NCBI GenBank assembly: GCA_903830015.1
Contig: CAIKSH010000087.1
Location: 1-16,572, forward strand
Origin: an uncultured Solirubrobacterales bacterium
Lineage (GTDB): Bacteria > Actinomycetota > Thermoleophilia > Solirubrobacterales > Solirubrobacteraceae
Direction of reading: 5' to 3'
DNA length: 16,572 nt
Each line of letters opens with the position of its first letter. The first letter of the stretch is position 1. Under the pieces are notes generated by a model. The model saw only the letters and a program-made list of their open reading frames with translations. It ran no database searches and had not been told where the DNA came from. The translations under genes and the position numbers were made by a program. Shown here one piece after another: positions 1-7,311 of this stretch.

Positions 1-1
1 C

Positions 2-268
2 AGGGGAGTGCTGGGCTGGCCGCTGGGAGTCACGGAGCTGACCGCGCCGGCGGTGGCCATGGTGAACGTCGTCGGCGCCGCCGACGGGTCGGACCCGCGT
101 GAGCGGCTACCCGAAGCGCTCGCCGAGCCCGGGGTGCACGTACACCTCTACGACAAGGCGCCGGCGCCAGGGCGCAAGCTCGGTCACGTGACCGTCCGCG
201 CCGAAGACCTCGACAGCGCCGTGGGCGCGGCCCGGCGGGCAGCGGCGATCCTCGAAGGGGAAGGCTGA
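2..268 (+). CDS. purK: PurK C-terminal end (N5-carboxyaminoimidazole ribonucleotide synthase), cut by left edge
   Basis: Only the last 88 residues are present; the frame is open to the left edge. PurK uses ATP and bicarbonate to convert AIR to N5-CAIR in cytoplasmic de novo purine synthesis. The fragment shows the C-terminal domain that follows the ATP-grasp fold: GWPLG near its start, then [10 protein letters not shown], then [18 protein letters not shown], which is the usual PurK ending with the basic, Gly-rich KxxRKxGHV turn. The stop TGA shares one base with the purE start (TGATG), so translation is probably coupled, and N5-CAIR is the substrate of PurE. The identity is strong from motif plus neighbour. 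The catalytic ATP-grasp part lies outside the window. Confidence 0.93.
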   Translation, partial: RGVLGWPLGVTELTAPAVAMVNVVGAADGSDPRERLPEALAEPGVHVHLYDKAPAPGRKLGHVTVRAEDLDSAVGAARRAAAILEGEG

Positions 269-777
269 TGGCCGGGACGCAGGTGGGGATAGTGATGGGC
301 AGCGACTCCGACCTGCCGACGATGCGGCCGGCCGCCGAGGCGCTCGAAGAGCTGGGCGTCACCTGCGAGGTACGCGTGGTCTCGGCCCACCGGACTCCCC
401 ACGAGATGATCGAGTACGGCAGTACGGCCGAGAGCCGCGGGCTGCGCGTGATCATCGCCGGGGCCGGCGGCGCAGCCCACCTGCCGGGGATGCTCGCCGC
501 CTGTACGCCGCTGCCGGTGATCGGGGTCCCGGTGCCGCTGGCCAGCCTCGACGGGCTCGACTCCCTGCTCTCGATCGTCCAGATGCCCTCCGGCGTGCCG
601 GTGGCCACGGTGGCGATCGGCGCCGGTCGCAACGCCGGCCTGCTCGCCGCCCGCATCCTGGGCGCCGGCGACGAGAGCCTCCGGGAGGCCATCCGCCGGT
701 CGCAGTCGGAGCTGGCCGACCGGGCCCGCGAAGGCGACGCCCGGGTGCGCGAGCAGATGGGCGGGCCGTCCTCGTGA
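268..777 (+). CDS. purE: PurE, N5-carboxyaminoimidazole ribonucleotide mutase (class I)
   Basis: This 169-residue protein has the usual length for bacterial class I PurE, which moves the carboxylate of N5-CAIR to C4 to give CAIR. Visible motifs in order are GSDSD at residues 11-15 (phosphate/ribose site), SAHRTP at 39-44 with the catalytic-type His41, [12 protein letters not shown] at 64-75, PVIGVPV at 83-89 and [11 protein letters not shown] at 105-115. The ATG start overlaps the purK stop by one base, and the downstream reductase starts on a GTG overlapping the purE stop (GTGA), so it sits inside a translationally coupled chain. The C-terminal 35 residues are charged and helical, as is common in the family. 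Nothing is unusual. Confidence 0.96.
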   Translation: MAGTQVGIVMGSDSDLPTMRPAAEALEELGVTCEVRVVSAHRTPHEMIEYGSTAESRGLRVIIAGAGGAAHLPGMLAACTPLPVIGVPVPLASLDGLDSLLSIVQMPSGVPVATVAIGAGRNAGLLAARILGAGDESLREAIRRSQSELADRAREGDARVREQMGGPSS

Positions 778-1583
778 TCCTCGAAGGCAAGCGGCTGCTC
801 ATCACCGGGGTCGTCAACGACGACAGCATCGCCTTCGCGACCGCCCGACGGGCCCAGGCGCTCGGGGCCCAGGTCGTGCTGAGCGCCTTCCCGCGCGACC
901 TGGCTCGGACGCTCGAGGCGGCGCGGACCCTCCCGTCCGAGCCGCCAATCATCGCCGCCGACCTGGCCAGCGAGGACGACGTTGCCGCCCTTCGGTCCTC
1001 GATCGAGGAGCTTTGGGGCGGGCTCGACGGCGCGCTGCACGCAATCGCCTTCGCTCCGCGCTCGGCGCTCTCCGGCGAGTTCATGGAAACGCCTGCGGGC
1101 GACCTGGACATCGCCTTCCAGACCAGTGCCGTCTCCTACGCCTCCCTGGGCCGGCTCCTGCGGGACCTCTCCCCCGGCCCCGGCTCCTCCCTGGTCGGGC
1201 TCGACTTCGACGCCGCCGGCGCCTGGCCGGTCTACAACTGGATGGGCGTGTGCAAGGCGGCCCTGGAGGCGGCCAACCGCTACCTGGCCCGCGACCTGGG
1301 CCGAATCGGGATCCGGGCCAACCTCATCGCTGCCGGCCCCATCCACACCCGGGCCGCCGGCGGAATACCCGACTTCGACCTTCTGCTCGAGGCCTGGGAG
1401 GTCCGGGCGCCGCTGGAGTGGGATCCCGCCGACGGCTACCCGGTCGCCGACACCGCCTGCTTCCTCTTCTCCGACCTGTCGCGGGCCATGACCGGGGAGA
1501 TCCTGCACGTCGACGGCGGCTATCACGCGATGGCCGGAGCACTCAGGGAACCGACCCGCGCTCGCCAGGGAGAACCGGCATGA
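774..1583 (+). CDS. fabI: InhA/FabI-like enoyl-ACP reductase (SDR family)
   Basis: This 269-residue short-chain dehydrogenase is of the divergent enoyl-ACP reductase type, expected to reduce trans-2-enoyl-ACP with NADH in type II fatty acid synthesis. Evidence: an N-terminal [13 protein letters not shown] segment at 8-20, the FabI/InhA form of the nucleotide-binding loop; AADL at 61-64; HAIAFAP at 89-95; the active-site run YNWMGVCK at 154-161 with Tyr154 and Lys161 (Tyr-x6-Lys, close in position to InhA Tyr158/Lys165); [10 protein letters not shown] at 183-192; and a C-terminal [15 protein letters not shown] at 240-254. The start is GTG, overlapping the purE stop by four bases. The product looks closer to InhA than to E. 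coli FabI. Linkage to purKE is not functional in any obvious way. A different enoyl-thioester substrate cannot be excluded. Confidence 0.88.
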   Translation: MILEGKRLLITGVVNDDSIAFATARRAQALGAQVVLSAFPRDLARTLEAARTLPSEPPIIAADLASEDDVAALRSSIEELWGGLDGALHAIAFAPRSALSGEFMETPAGDLDIAFQTSAVSYASLGRLLRDLSPGPGSSLVGLDFDAAGAWPVYNWMGVCKAALEAANRYLARDLGRIGIRANLIAAGPIHTRAAGGIPDFDLLLEAWEVRAPLEWDPADGYPVADTACFLFSDLSRAMTGEILHVDGGYHAMAGALREPTRARQGEPA

Positions 1584-1975
1584 ACGAGGCGATACTCGCC
1601 GGGAGCCGCGACTCGGCGACCGACCGCCGGCGTTTCGAACGCGCCGTCGGCGCGCTCTGGGCCCTCGGAATCGTCGCCCTGGGGCCGATGGGATCCGGGC
1701 CCGACCGGGCACACGAGGCTCTCCGCGAACGGGTCACCCGGAAGTTCCCCGGCGGAATGGGCTCCTACCTCTTCTGGACCGCCGGCAACGCCCGGGCCTT
1801 CGACACCCGGGGAAGGCTGACCGGCTCGCTCACGCTCCACTGCAGCAGCGACGAGGTGGCCGAATCGGCGGTTGCGGTGCTCCAGGACCACGGCGTCGAC
1901 GCCGCCGCCCCGCCGGAACCGGCCACCGTCGTCATCTTCCCCAGCGCCATCGCGCGCAAGAGCCAGCGGCAATGA
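1580..1975 (+). CDS. Unrecognised 131-residue protein within the purE-fabI-terC chain
   Basis: I do not recognise a family. The case for a real gene is positional: its ATG overlaps the reductase stop (ATGA), and its own TGA overlaps the TerC start (ATGA), so it fills the gap between two sure genes exactly. The product has a basic N-terminal third (DRRRFERAV at 15-23), a mildly hydrophobic patch at 23-38 too short and weak to call a membrane segment, then an aromatic/Gly region (FPGGMGSYLFW at 56-66) and a segment resembling an alpha/beta domain ending at VVIF (117-120). No signal peptide, metal motif or repeat is visible. Conservation in other genomes would settle whether it belongs with the reductase or with TerC. 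Confidence 0.68.
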   Translation: MNEAILAGSRDSATDRRRFERAVGALWALGIVALGPMGSGPDRAHEALRERVTRKFPGGMGSYLFWTAGNARAFDTRGRLTGSLTLHCSSDEVAESAVAVLQDHGVDAAAPPEPATVVIFPSAIARKSQRQ

Positions 1976-2913
1976 GCGCCTCGGGCGCCGGCCCGGCCGA
2001 GTGGGCTGCGCTCACCGGCGTGATAGCGGTCCTTCTCGTGCTGGACCTCGTCGTGATGCGCTCCCGCGGGGGCGTGATGACCAACCGGGGCGCAGCCCTG
2101 GCCAGCATCTTCTGGGTGGGGGTCGCGCTCGCCTTCTTCGTCGCCGTGACCGTGGCCCTCGGCGCCGCCCCGGGCAAGGCGTTCCTGGCCGGCTACCTGG
2201 TGGAGAAGTCACTCTCCCTGGACAACGTCTTCGTCTTCCTGCTGATCCTCAACGCCTTCGCGATCGAGGCCACCGACCGCCATCGCCTGCTCACCTACGG
2301 GATCGTCGTCGCGCTCGTCCTGAGGGCGCTCTTCATCGTGGTCGGCGCGGCGGCGCTGAACGCCTTCGGGTGGCTGAGCATCCCCTTCGCGCTGATCCTG
2401 CTCTGGACCGGCGTGCGGCTCTGGCAGCACCGCCACGACCACGAGGCCGAGGAGAAAATGATCCAGGGGATCTCCGGGCGGCTGCGGGTCTCGGACGAGC
2501 CGGCCGGCAAGAAGCTCCTCACGCGCGAGAACGGCCGGCGGATGCTCACCGCCTCCGGCGCCGCGCTGGTGGCCATCTTCCTCACCGACCTGCTCTTCGC
2601 CGTCGACTCGGTCCCGGCGATCCTCGCCATCACCACCGACACCTACATCGTCTGGGCGGCCAACGCCTTCGCCCTGCTGGGGCTGCGCCCGCTCTTCTTC
2701 CTCGTCGCCGACCTGGTGGACCGGCTCTATTACCTCAAGGCCGCCCTGGCCGCGCTGCTCGTCTTCGTCGGCCTCAAGCTCGGCCTCAGCGAGTTCATCG
2801 GCAAGGTGAGCCCCACGATCTCGCTGGCCGTGATCGGGGCGATCCTGCTCATCGGGGTCATCGCCTCGCTGCTGCACAACCGCCGGCAGCGCGAGGCCGC
2901 GCCGGCGGCCTGA
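1972..2913 (+). CDS. TerC/Alx-family integral membrane protein
   Basis: This 313-residue polytopic membrane protein belongs to the TerC family, whose members are linked to tellurite resistance, to manganese export (Alx, MntX-type) and to metal loading of exported enzymes. Family signatures are clear: EKSLSLDNVFVF at 78-89, TDLLFAVDSVPAI at 205-217 and NAFALLGLRPLFF at 231-243, each carrying the conserved acidic residues in membrane helices (Asp84, Asp206 and Asp212). I count eight or nine hydrophobic segments, with a charged cytoplasmic-type loop at about 152-190 (HRHDHEAEEK). Its start overlaps the preceding gene by four bases, so no separate leader with a yybP-ykoY manganese riboswitch can be present. 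It is the last gene of the rightward chain. The exact ion cannot be read from the sequence. Confidence 0.92.
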   Translation: MSASGAGPAEWAALTGVIAVLLVLDLVVMRSRGGVMTNRGAALASIFWVGVALAFFVAVTVALGAAPGKAFLAGYLVEKSLSLDNVFVFLLILNAFAIEATDRHRLLTYGIVVALVLRALFIVVGAAALNAFGWLSIPFALILLWTGVRLWQHRHDHEAEEKMIQGISGRLRVSDEPAGKKLLTRENGRRMLTASGAALVAIFLTDLLFAVDSVPAILAITTDTYIVWAANAFALLGLRPLFFLVADLVDRLYYLKAALAALLVFVGLKLGLSEFIGKVSPTISLAVIGAILLIGVIASLLHNRRQREAAPAA

Positions 2914-2916
2914 GCC

Positions 2917-2945
2917 TTCACGCGGGCCCGGCGGCGCGGCATAAT
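2917..2945 (+). promoter_or_regulatory. Candidate promoter for the P450 gene
   Basis: The 72-base gap after terC holds TTCACG at 2917-2922 and CATAAT at 2940-2945, 17 bases apart. These match TTGACA/TATAAT at 4 and 5 of 6 positions. Transcription would start near 2952, leaving a short leader that contains the AGGAGAG ribosome-binding site before the ATG at 2986. CATAAT is one of few AT-rich spots in this stretch. It is a prediction by consensus only. Confidence 0.4.
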
Positions 2946-2950
2946 GCCGC
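2936..2950. promoter_or_regulatory. Perfect palindrome over the -10 box, possible operator
   Basis: GCGGCAT-A-ATGCCGC is a perfect inverted repeat with seven-base arms around a single central base. It covers the CATAAT -10 candidate of the P450 promoter. Its size and position suit a dimeric repressor such as a TetR-type protein. It is not followed by a T-run, so a terminator for terC is less likely, although a five-base-pair hairpin with loop ATAAT could form in RNA. Confidence 0.4.
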
Positions 2951-2985
2951 CAGGCCCCGTTTCGCGGTGGCCGGCAGGAGAGACG

Positions 2986-4224
2986 ATGGCGACGATCCCG
3001 GCAAGTGAGATACCCCTCGAGGAGATCGACCTCGGAGACATGAGCCTCTGGGAGGAGGGCCCTCCCCACGAGATCTTCGACCGGCTCCGCGCCGAGGCGC
3101 CGGTCCACTGGAGCCCGATGGCCACCTGGGAGGACGAGCCGGGCTTCTGGTCGATCACCCGGCCAGAGGACATCCACGCCATCAGCCGCGACTGGGAGAC
3201 CTACTCCTCCGAGCGCGGCGGCATGCTGATCGCCGACCAGTCGGTGCCGCTCGAGGTGCAGAACTCGATGTTCATCGGCATGGACCCGCCACGCCACGAC
3301 CGGATCAAGGCGATCTTCCAGCGCGGCTTCACGCCGAAGCGGATCGGCGAGCACGAAGAGGCGATCCGCCAGATCGCCCGAGAGAAATTCGACCTGCTCG
3401 AGGGCCGGGAGGAGGCCGAGCTGGTGGCCGAGATTGCCCAGCCGGTGGTCGCCCGGGTGATCGGCAGCTTCATGGGGACGCCCCCCGAGGACGACGGGCA
3501 CTGGGCCGACCTCGCCCTCCGCGGCCTGGCGGTCGGCAACGACGAGCTCCAGCCCGGGGGCGAGAACGTGGCCACCGTGGAACGGGTGCTGATGGAGGCG
3601 ATGGAGCTGGCCGCCGAGCGGCGGGAGCGCCCGACCGACGACCTGACCAGCCTCCTGGTGCACACCGAGGTCGACGGCGAGCAGCTATCCGACCTCGAGG
3701 TCGCCGCCGGCTTCGCCCTGCTGGTGGCCGCCGGGATGGACAGCACCAAGGCCACTTACTCCAACGGGATGGTCGCGCTGCTCAAGAACCCCGGGGAGCA
3801 CCAGAAGCTGGTGGACGACCCGTCGCTGATTCCCGGCGCCGTGGAGGAATTCCTGCGGATGCACCCGGCCTTTCTCAACTTCCGGCGCACCGCCACGCGC
3901 GACGTCGAGCTTCACGGCCAGACGATCCGCGAGGGCGACAAGGTGATCATGTGGTACCCGGCCTCCAACCGCGACGAGAAGATCTACGAGTGCCCCCACC
4001 AGCTCAAGGTCGAGCGCAACCCGGAGCACCAGGCCTTCGGCGCCGGCGGCCGGCACTTCTGCCTGGGAACCGCGCTGGCCCGCCTGGAGCTGACGGTCCT
4101 CTTCGAGGAGACGCTCGGCCGTTACCCGGAGATGGAGCTCAAGGCCGAGCCCGAAGCGCTGCCCTCGCTCTTCACCAACCAGGTGAAGGCGATCGAGGTC
4201 GAGCTCGGGCCCCGCGCGGCCTGA
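2986..4224 (+). CDS. Cytochrome P450 (bacterial class I, CYP124/125/142-like group)
   Basis: This 412-residue soluble haem monooxygenase needs external ferredoxin and reductase partners, none of which is encoded here. Signatures: MDPPRHDRIKAIFQRGF at 99-115 (C-helix); the I-helix A249-G-M-D-S-T254; ExxR as E288-FLR291; and the haem-ligand loop FGAGGRHFCLG at 351-361 with Cys359 as thiolate ligand. The overall layout resembles actinobacterial P450s that hydroxylate terminal methyl groups of sterols or methyl-branched lipids, but the substrate is inferred. At the usual I-helix acid-Thr pair it has Asp252-Ser253, so Ser replaces the conserved Thr. I chose the ATG at 2986 over an upstream in-frame ATG at 2944, because AGGAGAG lies five bases before it and family homology begins there. 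The racemase gene follows 22 bases downstream. Confidence 0.93.
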   Translation: MATIPASEIPLEEIDLGDMSLWEEGPPHEIFDRLRAEAPVHWSPMATWEDEPGFWSITRPEDIHAISRDWETYSSERGGMLIADQSVPLEVQNSMFIGMDPPRHDRIKAIFQRGFTPKRIGEHEEAIRQIAREKFDLLEGREEAELVAEIAQPVVARVIGSFMGTPPEDDGHWADLALRGLAVGNDELQPGGENVATVERVLMEAMELAAERRERPTDDLTSLLVHTEVDGEQLSDLEVAAGFALLVAAGMDSTKATYSNGMVALLKNPGEHQKLVDDPSLIPGAVEEFLRMHPAFLNFRRTATRDVELHGQTIREGDKVIMWYPASNRDEKIYECPHQLKVERNPEHQAFGAGGRHFCLGTALARLELTVLFEETLGRYPEMELKAEPEALPSLFTNQVKAIEVELGPRAA

Positions 4225-4231
4225 GCGCGGG

Positions 4232-4237
4232 TAGCAT
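4232..4237 (+). promoter_or_regulatory. -10-like hexamer close before the racemase start
   Basis: TAGCAT lies nine bases before the ATG at 4247, in a short gap with no Shine-Dalgarno sequence. If used, transcription would begin within a few bases of the start codon, giving a leaderless or near-leaderless mRNA. No convincing -35 is seen. Read-through from the P450 gene is the alternative. Confidence 0.27.
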
Positions 4238-4246
4238 CGGCGCGCG

Positions 4247-5371
4247 ATGAGCACCGAGCGCAGCGGGCCCCTGACCAGCGTGAAGGTCCTCGAGGTCGGG
4301 GGCATCGGACCCAACCCGTTCGCCGGAATGCTGCTCGCCGACATGGGCGCCGACGTACTGAGGGTCGACCGCCCGGGAGCGGCGATGCTGCCGCCGCAGT
4401 TCGACCTCACCCGTCGCGGCCACGCCGTCGCCGAGCTGGACATGAAGTCAGGCGCCGGCCGCGAGGCGATCCTGCGCCTGGCCGAGGGCGCCGACGCGCT
4501 GATCGAGGGCTACCGCCCGGGAGTCATGGAGAGGCTCGGGCTCGGGCCGGCCGAGGTCCACGCGCGCAACCCGAAGCTCGTCTACGGGCGGATGACCGGC
4601 TACGGCCAGGAAGGGCCGATGGCCCAGGTGGCCGGCCACGACATCAACTACATCTCGCTGGCCGGGGCGCTCGGCGCCTCCCGGCGCACCGGGGAGAACC
4701 CGATGTTCGCCCTGAACTTCGTCGGCGACTACGGCGGCGGCGCGATGTTCCTGGCCTTCGGGGTGCTGGCGGGAATCATCGAGGCGCGCCAGGGCGGCCA
4801 GGGCCAGGTGGTCGACGCGGCGATGGTCGATGGCGCCGCCCTCCTGACGACGATGTTCCACGGCATGATCGCCGGCGGTATGTGGGCCGGCGAGCCCGGC
4901 ACCAACCTGCTCGACTCCGGCGCCCCCTTCTACGAGACCTACGAGACCTCCGACGGGGGCTTCGTGGCCGTCGGAGCGCTGGAGCCCCAGTTCTACGCCC
5001 GACTGCTCGAGCTCCTGGAGATCCCGGCCGACGAGATGCCCCAGTTCGACGCGCCGCGCTGGCCGGAGTTCAAGGAGCGGCTGGCGGAGATCTTCCGCTC
5101 CAGGAGCCGCGAGGAGTGGGCCGCGATCCTCGAACCCGAGGAGGCCTGCGCCACCGCGATCTACGGCCTGGAGGAGGCCGCCGGCCACCCGCACCTGGCG
5201 GCTCGCGGCACCTTCACCGAGATCGGCGGCATCAGCCAGCCGGCGGCCGCGCCGCGCTTTGACCGCACCCCGCCACAGGCCCGCCCCCCGGTTCCCGAAG
5301 CCGAGCTCGACGCCGTGCTCGCCGACTGGGGCCTGGACGCCGCCGAGCGCGCGGCGATCACCGGCGCCTAG
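4247..5371 (+). CDS. Alpha-methylacyl-CoA racemase (CaiB/BaiF, family III CoA-transferase fold)
   Basis: This 374-residue protein resembles the mycobacterial racemase MCR and human AMACR, which interconvert (2R)- and (2S)-methylacyl-CoA so that beta-oxidation of methyl-branched or sterol side chains can proceed. The catalytic set described for MCR (His126, Asp156, Glu241) appears here at a constant offset: His131 in AGHDINYI, Asp161 in VGDYGGG and Glu246 in GALEPQF. N-terminal VLEVGGIGPNPFAGMLLADMGA (in two parts, 14-26 and 27-35) and ALIEGYRPGVMERLGLG (84-100) are typical. It follows the P450 by 22 bases, with a -10-like TAGCAT ten bases before the ATG, so it may also have its own start. A true CoA-transferase is less likely given the intact racemase triad. 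It ends on a CTAG shared with the convergent carboxylase gene. Confidence 0.88.
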   Translation: MSTERSGPLTSVKVLEVGGIGPNPFAGMLLADMGADVLRVDRPGAAMLPPQFDLTRRGHAVAELDMKSGAGREAILRLAEGADALIEGYRPGVMERLGLGPAEVHARNPKLVYGRMTGYGQEGPMAQVAGHDINYISLAGALGASRRTGENPMFALNFVGDYGGGAMFLAFGVLAGIIEARQGGQGQVVDAAMVDGAALLTTMFHGMIAGGMWAGEPGTNLLDSGAPFYETYETSDGGFVAVGALEPQFYARLLELLEIPADEMPQFDAPRWPEFKERLAEIFRSRSREEWAAILEPEEACATAIYGLEEAAGHPHLAARGTFTEIGGISQPAAAPRFDRTPPQARPPVPEAELDAVLADWGLDAAERAAITGA

Positions 5372-7311
5372 GCCGCGGCGATCCGGGCGAGCACCTGGTC
5401 GGCACCGACCTGGCTGCCCGAGGCAGCGATCTCCTCGACCACCCCGTCGACGTCGGCGAGGATCTCGTGCTCCATCTTCATCGCCTCCAGCACGACGAGG
5501 CGCTGGCCGGCGCTGACGCTCGCGCCGACCTCGGCGTCGACCGAGATAACGCGGCCGTGCATCGGGGCGAGAAGCACTCCCTCGCCGGCCGCCCCGGCGG
5601 CATCCGGGGGCAGGGCGCAGAGGTCAACCAGTTCGAGGTCGAGCCCTTCGAAGGCCGCCAGCACGCGCGCCGAGCCGACCGCCAGGCAGCGGACCGGGAT
5701 CTCCACGCCGTCGACCACCGGCGACGGGGCGTCGGGGTCGACGGTGAAGCTCTTGTCCCCGAGCCTCACCACCACGCCGTCCCGGCCCTCGGTCACCGAC
5801 ACCGCGTACTCCCCGTCGCCGGCGGCCACGCGGGTCGACCACGCCAGGGAGCCGGTCGAGGACCACCCTTCCAGCCCTGGCGACCGCTCGCCGGCCAGCT
5901 CGCGGCGCCGGCGATAGAGCCAGGCCACGACGGCGGCGACCATCTCCGGCGTCGCCCGGGCGCCGGCCTCGAAGCCGTCCAGGAAGGCGGTCGTCGCCTC
6001 GCCGCCGGCGAACTGCGGCGAGCGCAGGACGGCGACGAGCAGGCTGCGGTTGGTGGCCGGGCCCAGGGCGTCGGTCAGCTCCAGGGCACGGACCAGCCGG
6101 GCGCGGGCCTCGTCGCGGTCGGCGCCGGCGCAGGCGAGCTTGGCGACCATCGGGTCGTAGAAGGGGGTGATCTCGCTTCCGGTCCGCACGCCGGAGTCGA
6201 CGCGCACCAGCTCCGGGCCCGGCGTCGCCCACAGCTCCAGCCGGCCGGTGGAGGGCAGGTAGTCGTTTTCCGGATCCTCGGCGTAGAGGCGCGCCTCGAT
6301 CGCGTGGCCGCGGATCTCCACGTCGTCCTGGCCGATCGTGAGCGGCTCGCCGGAAGCGATCCGCAGCTGCCACTCGACGAGATCAAGGCCGGTAACCAGC
6401 TCGGTCACCGGGTGCTCCACCTGGAGCCGGGTGTTCATCTCCAGGAAGTAGAAATTCCCCTCGGCGTCCAGCAGGAACTCCACCGTGCCGGCACCCTCGT
6501 AGCCGACCGCCTCGGCCGCGGCCACGCCGGCCGCCCCCATCCGCTCGCGCAGCTCGGCGTCGACCGCGGGACTTGGCGCCTCCTCGATCACCTTCTGGTG
6601 GCGGCGCTGGACCGAGCAGTCGCGCTCGCCGAGGTGGATGGTGTGGCCTTCGCGGTCGGCCAGCACCTGGATCTCCACGTGTCGCGGGGCGACCACCGCA
6701 CGCTCGAGCAGGAGCGTGTCGTCGCCGAAGGCGCCGGCCGCCTCGCGGCGCGCCGCCTCGATCGCCGACGCAAGCGAGCCCTCGTCCTCCACGAGCCGCA
6801 TGCCCTTGCCCCCGCCGCCGGCCGCCGCCTTGACCATCAGCGGGAAGCCGGTCTCCCTGGCCTTTTCGATCAGCACGGCGTCGTCCTGCTCCTCGCCGCT
6901 GTAGCCGGGGACGGTGGGCACCCCGGCCGCCTCCATCATCCGCTTGGCTGCCGCCTTGTCCCCCATCGCCGCGATCGCCTCCGGCGACGGGCCGACGAAG
7001 GTGATGCCGGCGTCGGCGCAGGCCTGGGCGAAGGCGGCGTTCTCGGAGAGGAAGCCGTAGCCCGGGTGGATCGCCCCCGCGCCGGTCTTCTTCGCCGCCT
7101 CGATGATCTTCTCCCCGTCGAGGTAGGACTCGGCCGCCGGCGCCGGCCCGATCTGCACCGCGGTATCGGCCAGCTCCACGTGGGGCGCGCCGGCGTCGGC
7201 CTCCGAGTAGACGGCCACGGTGCGCAGCCCCATCGCCCGGGCGCTGCGGATAACGCGGCAGGCGATCTCGCCGCGGTTGGCCACCAGCAGCGTGTCGAAG
7301 CCGGCGGCCAT
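5368..7311 (-). CDS. Acyl-CoA carboxylase alpha subunit (biotin carboxylase + BCCP)
   Basis: This 647-residue biotin-bearing subunit of an MCC/GCC/PCC-type carboxylase carboxylates biotin with ATP and bicarbonate, and the partner subunit then transfers the CO2 to an acyl-CoA. Domains in order: N-terminal LLVANRGEIACRVIR (8-22) and HPGYGFLSEN (82-91); ATP-grasp glycine loop AGGGGKGM (164-171); RDCSVQRRHQK (230-240); EMNTRLQVEHPVTE (291-304); a linker/BT region of about 450-575; and C-terminal BCCP with EAMKM at 609-613, where Lys612 is the biotin site. The ATG at 7311 shares one base with the carboxyltransferase stop (TGATG), so the two subunits are coupled. The open frame continues further upstream, but that part is antisense-like Arg/Gly-rich sequence inside the partner gene and lacks homology. 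Substrate (3-methylcrotonyl-, geranyl- or propionyl-CoA) cannot be decided from this subunit. Confidence 0.95.
   Translation of the reverse strand: MAAGFDTLLVANRGEIACRVIRSARAMGLRTVAVYSEADAGAPHVELADTAVQIGPAPAAESYLDGEKIIEAAKKTGAGAIHPGYGFLSENAAFAQACADAGITFVGPSPEAIAAMGDKAAAKRMMEAAGVPTVPGYSGEEQDDAVLIEKARETGFPLMVKAAAGGGGKGMRLVEDEGSLASAIEAARREAAGAFGDDTLLLERAVVAPRHVEIQVLADREGHTIHLGERDCSVQRRHQKVIEEAPSPAVDAELRERMGAAGVAAAEAVGYEGAGTVEFLLDAEGNFYFLEMNTRLQVEHPVTELVTGLDLVEWQLRIASGEPLTIGQDDVEIRGHAIEARLYAEDPENDYLPSTGRLELWATPGPELVRVDSGVRTGSEITPFYDPMVAKLACAGADRDEARARLVRALELTDALGPATNRSLLVAVLRSPQFAGGEATTAFLDGFEAGARATPEMVAAVVAWLYRRRRELAGERSPGLEGWSSTGSLAWSTRVAAGDGEYAVSVTEGRDGVVVRLGDKSFTVDPDAPSPVVDGVEIPVRCLAVGSARVLAAFEGLDLELVDLCALPPDAAGAAGEGVLLAPMHGRVISVDAEVGASVSAGQRLVVLEAMKMEHEILADVDGVVEEIAASGSQVGADQVLARIAAA

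Noticed and set aside
30..1712. Long open frame on the - strand (560 codons) opposite purE and the enoyl reductase
   Set aside because: It is an Arg/Gly/Pro-rich shadow with no family motif. GC-rich codon use on the true strand keeps stop codons out of the antisense frame, and the + strand genes have clear catalytic motifs.
2914..2950. Intrinsic terminator after terC
   Set aside because: The palindrome lacks a T-run and its arms allow only five pairs around a usable loop. An operator over a promoter fits better.
2944..2985. Earlier ATG for the P450 gene
   Set aside because: It would lie inside the palindrome/-10 region with no ribosome-binding site. The ATG at 2986 has AGGAGAG at good spacing.
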